The translations under genes were made by a program, and so were the position numbers. This document shows positions 1 through 7,679 of a stretch of DNA of 16,580 bases, one piece after another; positions within the stretch are counted from its first letter, which is position 1, and each line of letters opens with the position of its first letter. The notes below the pieces were generated by a model, which saw nothing but the letters and a program-made list of their open reading frames with translations, was not told the origin of the DNA and searched no databases. This stretch comes from Bacteriovoracaceae bacterium UBA4573 (GTDB lineage: Bacteria; Bdellovibrionota; UBA1018; UBA923): the NCBI GenBank assembly GCA_002387735.1, contig DGKJ01000001.1, forward strand, positions 1 through 16,580, read 5' to 3'.

Positions 1-650
1 GATCTAAAGCGGGCCCACTGGGTTTGCGATATCTTGGAATCTAAATCCGAGGCCTGCGCGAGATGAGTGCAAACTCCGTTGGGCCGCAAACGGGCCGACC
101 ATAACACTCGCGCCACTTCGCGACTGTCGTTTGCCGGAATTCCGAGACGGTGCATGCCAGTATTAAACTTAAGATGAAACTTTAACTTGGAGTTTCGTTC
201 CTTTTTTGCAACCCGGGCTAAAATTTGAACGTCGGCCAGAGAGTTTAAAATTGGAATAAAATCCTTTTCGAGCGCAATGCGATAAAGCGCCTCGGAAAAA
301 GGGGTGCAATCTGAAAACACGAAAACGGGTAAAGATATGCCGGCGTCTCGAATCGCTAAGGCCTCGTCAAGAGTCGCGACGCCCAGACCAATCACCGAAC
401 GCAGGTTTTTTTCAGCTAATGCTTGAACCAAAGGTGCCGCGCCGTGACCATAGGCGTCGCATTTAACCATCGGGATCAAGCCCAAGAAGTGTGGCCGGTT
501 TTTACGACTTAACTGCACTAATCGCTCAGTATTTTTGACGAAACGAGGAACCGATACCCTCGCCTCCACGCGGCGAGGGGGGGAATAAGGGCCAGACTCC
601 GCGAGGTTCGTAATTCCGGCAGTAAAATCGACGTTCGATCCCAGGTGCAT
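1..650 (-). CDS. alr: Alanine racemase, 3' end cut by window edge
   Basis: PLP-dependent racemase that converts L-alanine to D-alanine for peptidoglycan. The 216 codons in the window show the PLP-lysine motif MVKCDAYGHG (Lys63), the family block GVATLDEALAIRDAG (about 90-104), the barrel motif KFNTGMHRLGI (161-171) and THLAQASD (195-202, the counterpart of SHFASADE in other racemases). An in-frame TAG lies three codons upstream of the ATG at 650, so this is the furthest possible start. The PLP lysine is about 25 residues further from the N-terminus than in typical enzymes, so the protein either has an N-terminal extension or starts at the internal GTG (codon 28). No strong ribosome binding site is visible. 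The C-terminal half, including the second catalytic Tyr, lies outside the window. It is divergent from nadB with a 60-bp gap. Family identity is firm. The catabolic (dadX) versus biosynthetic role cannot be told. Confidence 0.93.
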   Translation of the reverse strand, partial: MHLGSNVDFTAGITNLAESGPYSPPRRVEARVSVPRFVKNTERLVQLSRKNRPHFLGLIPMVKCDAYGHGAAPLVQALAEKNLRSVIGLGVATLDEALAIRDAGISLPVFVFSDCTPFSEALYRIALEKDFIPILNSLADVQILARVAKKERNSKLKFHLKFNTGMHRLGIPANDSREVARVLWSARLRPNGVCTHLAQASDLDSKISQTQWARFR

Positions 651-710
651 TCTACTCTAGTTTGCCCGATTTTAATCGTCCGAGCTACTGTCTTGTGTTA
701 AATCGCCACG

Positions 711-2330
711 ATGAAATTCGACAGCGACGTTCTCGTGATCGGTTCCGGAATTGCGGGACTTAGCTACGCTCTCAAAGCGGCCCGGTTTGGTACCGTTCAC
801 GTCGTCACAAAAAATCGCCAGGACGAAGGGGCGACGCGTTACGCGCAAGGCGGAATTGCGTCGGTTTTTTCGAAGAGTGATTCGTTTGCCAGTCATATTA
901 ACGACACCGAAGTTGCCGGTGCTGGATTGTGTCACCGAAACATTGTGGAACTGACCGTGCAAGAGGGGCCCGCGCGTGTACAAGAACTAGTGGATTTAGG
1001 AGTCGCGTTCGACAAGGACACTACTAGCGGTGAATACGATCTCACGATCGAGGGCGGACATGAACACCGACGTGTATTCCACTCTCGCGATTTCACCGGA
1101 GAAGCGATCGAAACCGCTTTGGTGGCAGCGGTCAGTAAACATCCAAACATTCGACTTTTTGAAAATCACGCTGCAGTAGACTTGCTGACCAACGTACGCC
1201 CCCAAAAACTTCGACGATCTGACGGCATGCGTTGTCAGGGGGCCTACGTGCTCAATAGCACCAGTGGCGCCATTCACGTTTTTTCGGCGCGGGTCACCGT
1301 GCTCGCAACGGGCGGAGCCGGCAAAGTGTATTTATATACGTCGAACCCGGACGTCGCGACTGGAGACGGAATCGCCATGGCTTATCGAGCCGGGGCTCGA
1401 GTAGCGAACCTCGAGTTCATGCAGTTTCATCCGACTTGTATGTATCACCCACGAGCTAAGTCTTTCTTAATCAGTGAGGCACTCCGCGGCGAGGGAGGCG
1501 AATTGATCGATGCTAGCGGGGCGGCCTTCATGCAAAAGTATCACTCCATGGGGTCCTGCGCTCCTCGCGACATCGTTGCTCGCGCGATCGATTCGGAAAT
1601 TAAGCGTCAAGGCGCCGATTGCGTCTATCTCGACATCACGCCAAAACGCTCTGGTCACACCGCAGCTGCATTAAAAGAGCGTTTTCCCAACATTTATGCC
1701 AAATGCAGAGAATACGGTATCGATTTAACAACTGAACCTATTCCGGTGGTCCCAGCGGCTCACTACATGTGCGGCGGAGTTCTCACTGACGAACACGGCG
1801 AGTCCACTATCGAAAACCTTTTTGCGATCGGCGAGACTGCTTGCACTGGCCTACACGGTGCCAATCGTCTCGCCAGCAATTCCCTCTTAGAAGGCGCGGT
1901 CTTCGCTCATCGCGCAGCACTCCGCACCGAAGAGCGGTTGCGACGCATGAAACCCAAATTGGATTTGAAAATCTACGAAGCGCTGCCCGATTGGGATTCG
2001 GGGAAAGCGGTCCCCATGGAAGAGCGCATTAACATCGCCCACACATGGCGCGAATTGCGCACGACTATGTGGAATTACGTTGGCATCGTACGCACGAATC
2101 GCCGGCTCGAAAAAGCTCGCACTCGACTCGACTATATTTCTCACGAAGTGCAGGAATATTATTGGAGTTATCTCTTGAACCCCGAACTCATTGAGTTGCG
2201 AAACCTCGTCACGGTGGCCGACCTTATTGTTCGCTGCGCACTTGCACGCAAGGAAAGCCGTGGGTTACACGCCAACCTCGACACACCCTACCTCGATGAC
2301 ACCTATTTTAAGCGTGATACGATCGTGTGA
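711..2330 (+). CDS. nadB: L-aspartate oxidase
   Basis: FAD enzyme that oxidises L-aspartate to iminoaspartate, the first step of de novo NAD synthesis, which NadA then condenses to quinolinate. The 539 residues nearly match the 540 of the E. coli enzyme. Visible motifs are the FAD-binding GSGIAGL (11-17), YAQGGIASV (45-53), the substrate-region EGGHEHRR (115-122), FMQFHPT with His241, ALRGEGGEL (258-266), PRDIVARAID with Arg287, PAAHYMCGG with His352 and the FAD signature GLHGANRLASNSLLEG (381-396). Arg287 and His352 correspond in position to the E. coli active-site Arg and His. The succinate dehydrogenase flavoprotein is the main relative, but the length and the absence of its histidyl-FAD region favour NadB. 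No Shine-Dalgarno sequence precedes the ATG. Neither nadA nor nadC is adjacent. The gene converges on the lipoprotein gene with a 16-bp gap and no hairpin. Confidence 0.96.
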   Translation: MKFDSDVLVIGSGIAGLSYALKAARFGTVHVVTKNRQDEGATRYAQGGIASVFSKSDSFASHINDTEVAGAGLCHRNIVELTVQEGPARVQELVDLGVAFDKDTTSGEYDLTIEGGHEHRRVFHSRDFTGEAIETALVAAVSKHPNIRLFENHAAVDLLTNVRPQKLRRSDGMRCQGAYVLNSTSGAIHVFSARVTVLATGGAGKVYLYTSNPDVATGDGIAMAYRAGARVANLEFMQFHPTCMYHPRAKSFLISEALRGEGGELIDASGAAFMQKYHSMGSCAPRDIVARAIDSEIKRQGADCVYLDITPKRSGHTAAALKERFPNIYAKCREYGIDLTTEPIPVVPAAHYMCGGVLTDEHGESTIENLFAIGETACTGLHGANRLASNSLLEGAVFAHRAALRTEERLRRMKPKLDLKIYEALPDWDSGKAVPMEERINIAHTWRELRTTMWNYVGIVRTNRRLEKARTRLDYISHEVQEYYWSYLLNPELIELRNLVTVADLIVRCALARKESRGLHANLDTPYLDDTYFKRDTIV

Positions 2331-2346
2331 TCTTTCCAGGGTCGCT

Positions 2347-2877
2347 TCAACGGATCGGCAAACCGACCTTTGAAGTGCGATTGCCCACAGTCACCGAATT
2401 CACACCCGCTTCGTCGTAGCGCAGTAAAAAATATCGAGCCCAGGCGTTGCGCACCGGCATCAGAGTTCGCAGTACCACGTCACTCTCGGAGAGTTCCGTC
2501 ATAAAAACGGGAGTCGGCGACACGGTCCATCCCCCCGCCTTATCACGTAGATCGGCCTTGTCGTAATCGGTCATAAAAAGTGAAACCAATACGACGCGAC
2601 TGGCCTGTTGACTCATCTCCCGTTCCAGAGTTTTTATGGCAGTACTTTCTGGAAAAGCTTCGGAATGGCCCTGCCAGGCTTCTCGCAGTCGCGTAAGATC
2701 ATCGTTTTTGGGCGACATTGCCGAAGCCCAAAAATCGAAGTCGGCCTCTACATAGGCCGCTTTTTCGCTGACACGAGTTTTTTGCTCATCGACGAATCGA
2801 TCTAATGGATGTGTGCTTGCACAGGCCGTCAATAAACTGAAACAAAGGACGATTATCAATCGCTGCGAGATATTCAT
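2347..2877 (-). CDS. Small lipoprotein of unknown function
   Basis: A 176-residue protein with a lipoprotein signal: short basic start, hydrophobic core LIIVLCFSLL and lipobox LTAC with the acylated Cys at residue 19. It should therefore sit in the inner or outer membrane facing the periplasm; the residues after the Cys (AST) do not show the classic Asp retention signal. The mature part is mixed alpha/beta with no domain I recognise, and it has no cysteine after the lipidated one. The ATG at 2877 is chosen because it gives a standard signal peptide. An in-frame TTG two codons upstream (2883) is possible, lying only 3 bases after the pyrE stop. It is the last gene of the hydrolase-pyrE-lipoprotein run and is probably co-transcribed with it, but nothing links its function to pyrimidine synthesis. 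Confidence 0.8.
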   Translation of the reverse strand: MNISQRLIIVLCFSLLTACASTHPLDRFVDEQKTRVSEKAAYVEADFDFWASAMSPKNDDLTRLREAWQGHSEAFPESTAIKTLEREMSQQASRVVLVSLFMTDYDKADLRDKAGGWTVSPTPVFMTELSESDVVLRTLMPVRNAWARYFLLRYDEAGVNSVTVGNRTSKVGLPIR

Positions 2878-2886
2878 ACTCAAAGT

Positions 2887-3444
2887 CTAACGCGAGGCCA
2901 GAAGTTCTTCAATGGTGGCGAGCGCAACACATTTCACCCCCGCCGCAGCAAGAGCCTGAGCTCCACCTTCTAGACGATCGAGCACGCACAAACAGGTGTC
3001 GACCGTAAAACCCTCTTCACGAATTTTTTCGATACTTCTTAAAGACGACCCACCAGTGGTCACGACGTCCTCCACCACCAACAGGCGGGCGCCGCTTTTA
3101 AGATTCTCCCGCCCCTCAATCCACTTCGAAGTTCCGTGTTTTTTCGGCTCTTTGCGCAAAATAAATGCGGGCAGAACTACGCCTTGCTCCTTTGCCCCAA
3201 GACTAAGCGCAGTGGCCAGAGGGTCCGCTCCCAGAGTGGGCCCGCCTACCCCACCGAAATCTCGGGGATTCAACAAGGACCAAGCCATTTGCGCAATTAG
3301 TCTCACGCCATCGGGATGCAGAGTCACATTTTTTAAGTCTACATAAAACGTGCTCGTTTTACCGGAGGCTAAAGTGAACTGCCCTTCCCGATAGGATAGC
3401 GTGCGGATAAGCTTCAAAAGATTAAGTTTCATCTGCGTGTTCAT
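2887..3444 (-). CDS. pyrE: Orotate phosphoribosyltransferase
   Basis: Transfers the ribose-5-phosphate of PRPP to orotate, making OMP in pyrimidine synthesis. The 185 residues show the family features in order: FTLASGKTSTFYVDLK near the N-terminus (23-38), GGPTLGADPLA (67-77), the flexible catalytic loop RKEPKKHGT (97-105) and the PRPP-binding loop VVEDVVTTGGSS (123-134). The length is within the usual range for short PyrE proteins. The ATG at 3444 is preferred to the one at codon 5 because it is preceded by AAGGGGAAAG at suitable spacing. The start lies inside the last 23 bases of the upstream hydrolase gene in another frame, so translation of the two is probably coupled. No other pyrimidine gene is in the window. 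Confidence 0.96.
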   Translation of the reverse strand: MNTQMKLNLLKLIRTLSYREGQFTLASGKTSTFYVDLKNVTLHPDGVRLIAQMAWSLLNPRDFGGVGGPTLGADPLATALSLGAKEQGVVLPAFILRKEPKKHGTSKWIEGRENLKSGARLLVVEDVVTTGGSSLRSIEKIREEGFTVDTCLCVLDRLEGGAQALAAAGVKCVALATIEELLASR

Positions 3445-4333
3445 GATAACTTTCCCCTTGCTTGCGTTTTTTGACTTCGGACGCCCGTGCCACCCAGGTT
3501 AAAAACACTCGGTCCACTTCATCGTGACGAGTTTCGTTCAATACTTCGTGATACATGCCGGGAAACTCTGCCCAGTCTTTGGCGCGGTGTTTTAGGTTCT
3601 GATAAAATTTACGGGTCGCGGCAGCATCAATTAGACGGTCTTCTCCGGGAACTAAAAATAAAAGCGGACACCCGATCGGACGGATCTGATGTCGCGTATC
3701 GGCCGCAGCCCCCTGGAGTTCAAAAAACATTCGAGACGTGAGTCGATCATGTACGAGACGGTCGTTTACGTAAGCCTCAACAACATGAGGGTCATGTGAA
3801 AGATGAGAAGGGTTGAGTTCTGCCCGCAAATGCAGTGACGGCAAAGCCCGTTTTAGCGCATAAGCCGCCACGAGTTTTAACAAGGGGGCTTCAAACGCTA
3901 ACTTTAAATACGGGCTCGAAACCGCAGCTGCTCTCACCCGCGTTTGAAGCCCGGTACGCAACAGGTAGCGCAACGTGATCAGCCCACCCATACTGTGGCC
4001 CAAGAGGACCACGGGACGCGACGTTTTTTCGATTATATGACTCACCATAGCTTCGAGATCATCGACGTGATCATCGAAATGCTCAATGTGGCCACGAGTG
4101 CCTTGTGAACGACCGTGGCCCCGCAAATCGAAAGCATAACCTTGCGCAAAGGGCCCCTTAAGTCGTTCAAAAATCCCGCGATATCGTGCTAGATGCTCGC
4201 CGAATCCGTGAACGAAAAGTAACACAGGAGCGTCGGCTCCGGTCGCTGCGCCGTTCCACTGTTCCGCATACATCTTCAAAGGTTCCGCTCCCTTACGGGG
4301 GCGTTCCATCACAAAAGAGTTGTAGGTTGCCAC
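3422..4333 (-). CDS. Alpha/beta hydrolase, monoacylglycerol lipase / lysophospholipase type
   Basis: Serine hydrolase of the Hydrolase_4 / S33 group, related to monoacylglycerol lipases and PldB-type lysophospholipases. The 303 residues carry the oxyanion motif HGFGEH (42-47), the DLRGHGRSQG strand-turn (69-78), the nucleophile elbow GHSMGG with Ser114, Asp232 in PGEDRLID and His262 in GMYHEVLNE, which together form a complete catalytic triad. The lid region between the strand after Ser114 and Asp232 is helical. No signal peptide is seen, so it should be cytoplasmic and could act on membrane-derived or prey-derived glycerides. The start is a GTG at 4333; an ATG at codon 9 is possible, but the longer form keeps the usual N-terminal strand. 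The C-terminus is unusually charged and His-rich. It is the first gene of the run and is divergent from the GYF-PilZ gene with only 23 bp between starts. The exact substrate cannot be read from sequence. Confidence 0.88.
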   Translation of the reverse strand: MATYNSFVMERPRKGAEPLKMYAEQWNGAATGADAPVLLFVHGFGEHLARYRGIFERLKGPFAQGYAFDLRGHGRSQGTRGHIEHFDDHVDDLEAMVSHIIEKTSRPVVLLGHSMGGLITLRYLLRTGLQTRVRAAAVSSPYLKLAFEAPLLKLVAAYALKRALPSLHLRAELNPSHLSHDPHVVEAYVNDRLVHDRLTSRMFFELQGAAADTRHQIRPIGCPLLFLVPGEDRLIDAAATRKFYQNLKHRAKDWAEFPGMYHEVLNETRHDEVDRVFLTWVARASEVKKRKQGESYHEHADET

Positions 4334-4349
4334 GGACTCAAACTACAAT
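4320..4349 (+). promoter_or_regulatory. Candidate promoter for the GYF-PilZ gene, near-leaderless
   Basis: A -10-like TACAAT (4344-4349, five of six consensus bases) lies 18 bp after a weak -35-like TTGTAG (4320-4325). A start site about 7 bases downstream would fall at or next to the ATG at 4357. This fits the lack of any Shine-Dalgarno sequence there. The element overlaps the first codons of the divergent hydrolase gene. It is a pattern match by eye only. Confidence 0.33.
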
Positions 4350-4356
4350 TTCTTAT

Positions 4357-5277
4357 ATGGAAAATACAAGTCCGCTCCTCTTTGACGATTCCGAAAAAAA
4401 ATTCTTCATCGCCATGGGCAACAAAGCCATGGGCCCCCTTAGCGCCCAAGAGGTCTACGAACGAATTCAAAGGGGCGAAGTCGGGCTCTTGCACTACTAT
4501 TGGCGCAAGGGCCTCAGCGATTGGAAACGTCTGGCCGAAGAAAAAGAATTCGCGGTCTTGGTTCCCAAAAAGCCGGCCAGTAGTTCGATTAAAACTCTTC
4601 GTTCGCGAATCGGAGATATCACTAAAGATGTCGAACTCACTCAAACAAGAGTTAATCGACCGTACTATTTGTACACTAACAACACGCAGTACGGCCCCTT
4701 TTCCGAGGACGAATTACTGCGTGTTTTAAAGACTCAAAAAGTTAGCCGCAACGCCTATGCTTGGACTGCCGGATGGCCTAATTGGAAGCGTTTGAGTTCG
4801 ATCCCGGAATTCGCGGAGTTCGTAGCTTCGACGCCTGCCCCAAAACCTACGAGCAAGGCTAGTTCGAAATCGAAGTCCAAAACCAAATCTAGTTTAAAAA
4901 AAGTGCCCGCTTCAAACGACCAAACAATGGGCGTGCGCATGGGCACAGTGGCCGGGGAAGACTTAAGCGACAAACGCGGCGGTCCGCGGCGACCGTTGGT
5001 GGCGCGTTTATTTTTACATAATAATCAAGATGTAATCATCGCTGTGTGCCGCGATATTTCGATTGGCGGCATGCAAGTGCTCACCGACCGTGTTCCTGGG
5101 CCCGTTGGCTCGATCATTCGCCTGAACGTAAGCCCTGGTGACGCTGGCCAAGTAAAAGGCTTCGTGGCTGAAGGCGAAATTGTACGAGTACTCGAAGACG
5201 GTCGTGGCTTTTCATTTCGCTTTTTGAAAATTTCAGATCAGGCCAAGGAAGCGATCGAACAGTACATAACGAACTAA
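4357..5277 (+). CDS. GYF-GYF-PilZ protein, probable cyclic-di-GMP effector
   Basis: A 306-residue soluble protein in three parts. Residues about 16-68 and 103-155 are two GYF_2-type (DUF4339) modules, each with an aromatic start (FFIAMGNKAMGPLS and YYLYTNNTQYGPFS), then Y/W-rich helices ending in WKRL. Residues about 160-185 are a Ser/Lys/Pro linker (KASSKSKSKTKSSLKK). Residues about 205-303 are a PilZ domain with both cyclic-di-GMP binding motifs intact: RGGPR (Arg207, Arg211; RxxxR) and DISIGG (Asp233, Ser235, Gly238; DxSxxG). PilZ domains bind cyclic-di-GMP and GYF modules usually bind proline-rich peptides, so it may be a ligand-switched adaptor. That role is inference. The ATG at 4357 is chosen because the reading frame further upstream runs through the divergent hydrolase gene and has no domain content. 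No signal peptide or membrane segment is seen. It converges with the next gene, 14 bp away. Confidence 0.88.
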   Translation: MENTSPLLFDDSEKKFFIAMGNKAMGPLSAQEVYERIQRGEVGLLHYYWRKGLSDWKRLAEEKEFAVLVPKKPASSSIKTLRSRIGDITKDVELTQTRVNRPYYLYTNNTQYGPFSEDELLRVLKTQKVSRNAYAWTAGWPNWKRLSSIPEFAEFVASTPAPKPTSKASSKSKSKTKSSLKKVPASNDQTMGVRMGTVAGEDLSDKRGGPRRPLVARLFLHNNQDVIIAVCRDISIGGMQVLTDRVPGPVGSIIRLNVSPGDAGQVKGFVAEGEIVRVLEDGRGFSFRFLKISDQAKEAIEQYITN

Positions 5278-5291
5278 ACTCAATATCTTAG

Positions 5292-6203
5292 TTATCGACG
5301 TTTTTTCTTTTTGCCAGTGCCCATGACCTGAATGCCGCCCATGATTCGTGCCACGCGCTTGGACTCGGAGTCAAACGCATCTCCTTCAACGGAATACTGC
5401 CCGTTGGCGAACACACCCAATTGAAGAGGACCAAAAATGCGCGTATCCAAAGTAAACGTATGTGCAAGGTCGAGTTCGGTTAAATGAGTATCTTCGGCCC
5501 CGATATTAAACAAATGATCATACGAAATAGATGCCGACGTAGCGTATACATCGATTCCGTTTTTGCACCGAAACGTTCCCTTGGCTCCCGACATCGGTTT
5601 TATAAAATGACTTCCCTCCGGCGCCCGGTCGTCGAACCACGCAGCGCCCACCCGAGCGTATAGCTGCAAGCGACAGCTATTTCCGACCTGAGAAAAATAC
5701 CCGAGATAGGCTGGAATTTTTCCGCTGAAATAAGAGTCCACGCCCGGGAGCGACGAATACCGCCCGCTGACGTCGATCGGGTCAGCGCCCACCCACCATT
5801 TGCTACATTCGTTTTTCTTCAAATTTTTTCGCATGGACAGCGACAGTTTTCCGCCAGCGTACCCGCTATCTAGATCAAAACCACCACCCGTTTCGGCACC
5901 GCCCTCTAAACTGAGGCGCGTGAGATCTACCAAAAAAATGAGTGATAGATCGCCGGTCGCACTACTTTTCTTCTGAGCGTTATTTAACGAAATGCTACCA
6001 AACCCGGCACCCGCCCGTAGTTTGGCATTAAACGGAACCGAATATACCGTGTAATCTGCCGCGCACTTTTCGAGCAACTCGCGATCCACATCACAGTTCG
6101 GCAACACCCGGCCATCGGCGCAAAGTTCATCGGAGTGGCTCTGGTTTGCCCCGATCGTGGAAACAATGATCAGGAATACCCAGCCTAATATCGCTTTTTT
6201 CAT
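5292..6203 (-). CDS. Exported, possibly outer-membrane, protein of unknown family
   Basis: A 303-residue protein with a Sec signal peptide (MKKAILGWVFLIIVSTIGAN, cleavage around residues 20-24). The mature part has six cysteines (28, 37, 47, 133, 177, 213) and many alternating Gly/aromatic/hydrophobic stretches, such as LRAGAGFGSISL and LQLYARVGAAWF. These look like amphipathic beta strands of a small barrel or beta-sandwich. It lacks the aromatic C-terminal residue typical of outer-membrane barrels and ends instead in a basic tail, GKKKKRR. The ATG at 6203 is chosen because it is preceded by GGAAGGG at 9-base spacing and begins the signal peptide; the frame is open 18 codons further upstream. 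It is divergent from the VWA lipoprotein gene across a 210-bp gap. I do not recognise the family. Confidence 0.75.
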   Translation of the reverse strand: MKKAILGWVFLIIVSTIGANQSHSDELCADGRVLPNCDVDRELLEKCAADYTVYSVPFNAKLRAGAGFGSISLNNAQKKSSATGDLSLIFLVDLTRLSLEGGAETGGGFDLDSGYAGGKLSLSMRKNLKKNECSKWWVGADPIDVSGRYSSLPGVDSYFSGKIPAYLGYFSQVGNSCRLQLYARVGAAWFDDRAPEGSHFIKPMSGAKGTFRCKNGIDVYATSASISYDHLFNIGAEDTHLTELDLAHTFTLDTRIFGPLQLGVFANGQYSVEGDAFDSESKRVARIMGGIQVMGTGKKKKRR

Positions 6204-6413
6204 GTTTTTCACCCTTCCCGGCGTCCGGTGGACAGAAGGCTCGATACCACAGTTCATTCCCAGTAGTCACGCTACCAGCTCTGTCTAAGTTTTAGACACC
6301 TGCCCACCCGGCTCCTATCTCACGAAAAACCGGCCCCCGCCCAACCCATTGAATATTGGACTGCGATTTTGGCACCCCGGTTGCACTGTAATCCCGTGAG
6401 CGAGTGTAGAAAT
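6204..6413. other. 210-bp divergent intergenic region
   Basis: The gap separates the starts of the exported protein (minus) and the VWA lipoprotein (plus) and must carry promoters for both. The most striking element is the perfect palindrome at 6282-6298, listed separately. A TGTAAT box at 6387-6392 could be a -10 for the plus-strand gene, but I see no good -35 at the right distance. No RNA gene or further ORF could be supported. Confidence 0.5.
6282..6298. promoter_or_regulatory. Perfect palindrome TGTCTAA-GTT-TTAGACA, candidate operator
   Basis: Seven-base arms (TGTCTAA and TTAGACA) flank a 3-base centre. No T-run follows on either strand, so it does not look like a terminator. Its position in a divergent intergenic region suggests a protein-binding site. 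It has the same outer form and total length (TGTC-N9-GACA, 17 bp) as the element at 7645-7661. Confidence 0.45.
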
Positions 6414-7607
6414 ATGTGGAAGTGGAAAACAAAATTTCGGAACTTTGAACGAACGCGGTTAACCGTATTGGTCGCCGTTATGACCCTGTCCGCGCTAGCG
6501 GGCTGCGGCAAAGAACAGTTCGTCAAACAACAATACTCTTCGACGGCATCGGCGATTGGTTTTCGCCAAATCCCTGCCAAAGTAGACATCGTTATCGTGG
6601 TCGACAACACCGGGTCTATGACCAACGCTTTCAGCGCCGTTCAGGCCCAATTGAGCTCCTTCGTCAATTCACTAGCCAGCAAGTATTGGGACTACCACGT
6701 AGCCCGCGTTCTAATTTCAAACCCGACTCCCATTAATAGAGTTTTAGTGGATTCGCGGTTCAATCAGCTCGAGTTGCCGGACGGCAGCGCCAATCCGAGC
6801 ACCGATATCGTGCCTGCTCAATATGCGGTGACGAATCCGAATTCCTTTACCTTGTTATCTGCGGCCGAAGTAGGAGCCGCGCTTGTTACCGACCCGACTT
6901 ACACGAGTTTGGTCAACACTATCCGAACAGCCCGCGACAACGATGTAACAAATTTTTTCCGAAACGACGCTTTACTGGCGATCATCGTGATCACCAACGG
7001 AGTTGCTAAAGAAGTACTGGTGGACTCTACCAATCCCCAGAGCGATGTTAGCTCTGTTCGTTTATCGACATGGGCTAACAATATAACGCGCCTTAAAACA
7101 GATGTCGGCGCATCAGACGACTTAATTCGATTTTACCCTATCGCCTCCCCAACTTATCGAAGCACCGGTTGTTACGGTGGAAGTGCAAACTGGGGCGGAA
7201 GCCTTTTTCAGATGAGCAATTATTTTCAAGGGGTATCCGGCGACGTGTGCAACACCTCGTCCATGAATACAGTTCTTGCCAATATCGAAAGCGACCTCGA
7301 CGTTGTGCGCGAGTCCTACATTTTGTCCTACATCGTGCTTGCAGATCCATTTGTTGAAGGCGACGTTCAAGCCGTTATCAAAAACGGCGTAGGAATTCCG
7401 AAATCCAATGGCGTGAGCGACGGTTGGAGATACGTTGGTCCAGTCAGCAACCAATGCACGGTTACTTCGATTCAGACCAGCACTGGTGAACAGCCATTCT
7501 GTGCTAACGTGCGATCGGGTTACGCTATCGAACTCATCGGCAGCGCGCGAGCCCGAGGCAGCGACTCGTTAGAGATCGTTTGGGAAGCACCCGGCCAAAC
7601 CAACTAA
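6414..7607 (+). CDS. VWA-domain lipoprotein with altered MIDAS
   Basis: A 397-residue lipoprotein. The N-terminus is basic (WKWKTKFRNFERTR), followed by a hydrophobic stretch and lipobox LAGC (acylated Cys31), so it is anchored in a membrane facing the periplasm or outside. A von Willebrand A fold begins at about residue 56: strand VDIVIVVDNTGSM carries a MIDAS-like DxTxS (Asp64, Thr66, Ser68), and the later strand AIIVITNG has Asn195 where most VWA domains have Asp. The C-terminal part has four cysteines (in STGCYGG, GDVCNTS, NQCTVTS, PFCANV), probably in disulfides. VWA domains mediate adhesion or complex assembly through a bound metal ion; the partner here is unknown. The ATG at 6414 is chosen because it starts a normal lipoprotein signal. 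The open frame extends upstream to a TTG at 6369 without adding signal-like sequence. The next gene, 72 bp downstream, is also a lipoprotein and is probably functionally linked. Confidence 0.83.
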   Translation: MWKWKTKFRNFERTRLTVLVAVMTLSALAGCGKEQFVKQQYSSTASAIGFRQIPAKVDIVIVVDNTGSMTNAFSAVQAQLSSFVNSLASKYWDYHVARVLISNPTPINRVLVDSRFNQLELPDGSANPSTDIVPAQYAVTNPNSFTLLSAAEVGAALVTDPTYTSLVNTIRTARDNDVTNFFRNDALLAIIVITNGVAKEVLVDSTNPQSDVSSVRLSTWANNITRLKTDVGASDDLIRFYPIASPTYRSTGCYGGSANWGGSLFQMSNYFQGVSGDVCNTSSMNTVLANIESDLDVVRESYILSYIVLADPFVEGDVQAVIKNGVGIPKSNGVSDGWRYVGPVSNQCTVTSIQTSTGEQPFCANVRSGYAIELIGSARARGSDSLEIVWEAPGQTN

Positions 7608-7644
7608 AGCGCTCAATCTGCAGGCAAAATAAAACTATTTTCAA

Positions 7645-7661
7645 TGTCCTTAGTCTGGACA
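7645..7661. promoter_or_regulatory. Imperfect-centre palindrome TGTCC-N7-GGACA, candidate operator
   Basis: Five-base arms TGTCC and GGACA flank 7 bases. The element lies 18 bases before the ATG at 7680 and overlaps a TACGAT (7662-7667) that could be a -10. It shares the TGTC-N9-GACA form and 17-bp length with 6282-6298. Chance occurrence of a five-base-arm palindrome is not unlikely on its own; the pairing of the two sites is what makes it notable. Confidence 0.3.
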
Positions 7662-7679
7662 TACGATTCATTCATCGTC

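Noticed and set aside
672..983. Minus-strand 103-residue frame opposite nadB
   Set aside because: It lies within a firm coding gene on the other strand and has Arg/Ser/Thr-rich composition typical of antisense shadow frames.
4186..4356. Upstream extension of the GYF-PilZ gene by 57 codons
   Set aside because: It runs antisense through the hydrolase coding start, has no domain content, and the ATG at 4357 begins the first recognisable module.
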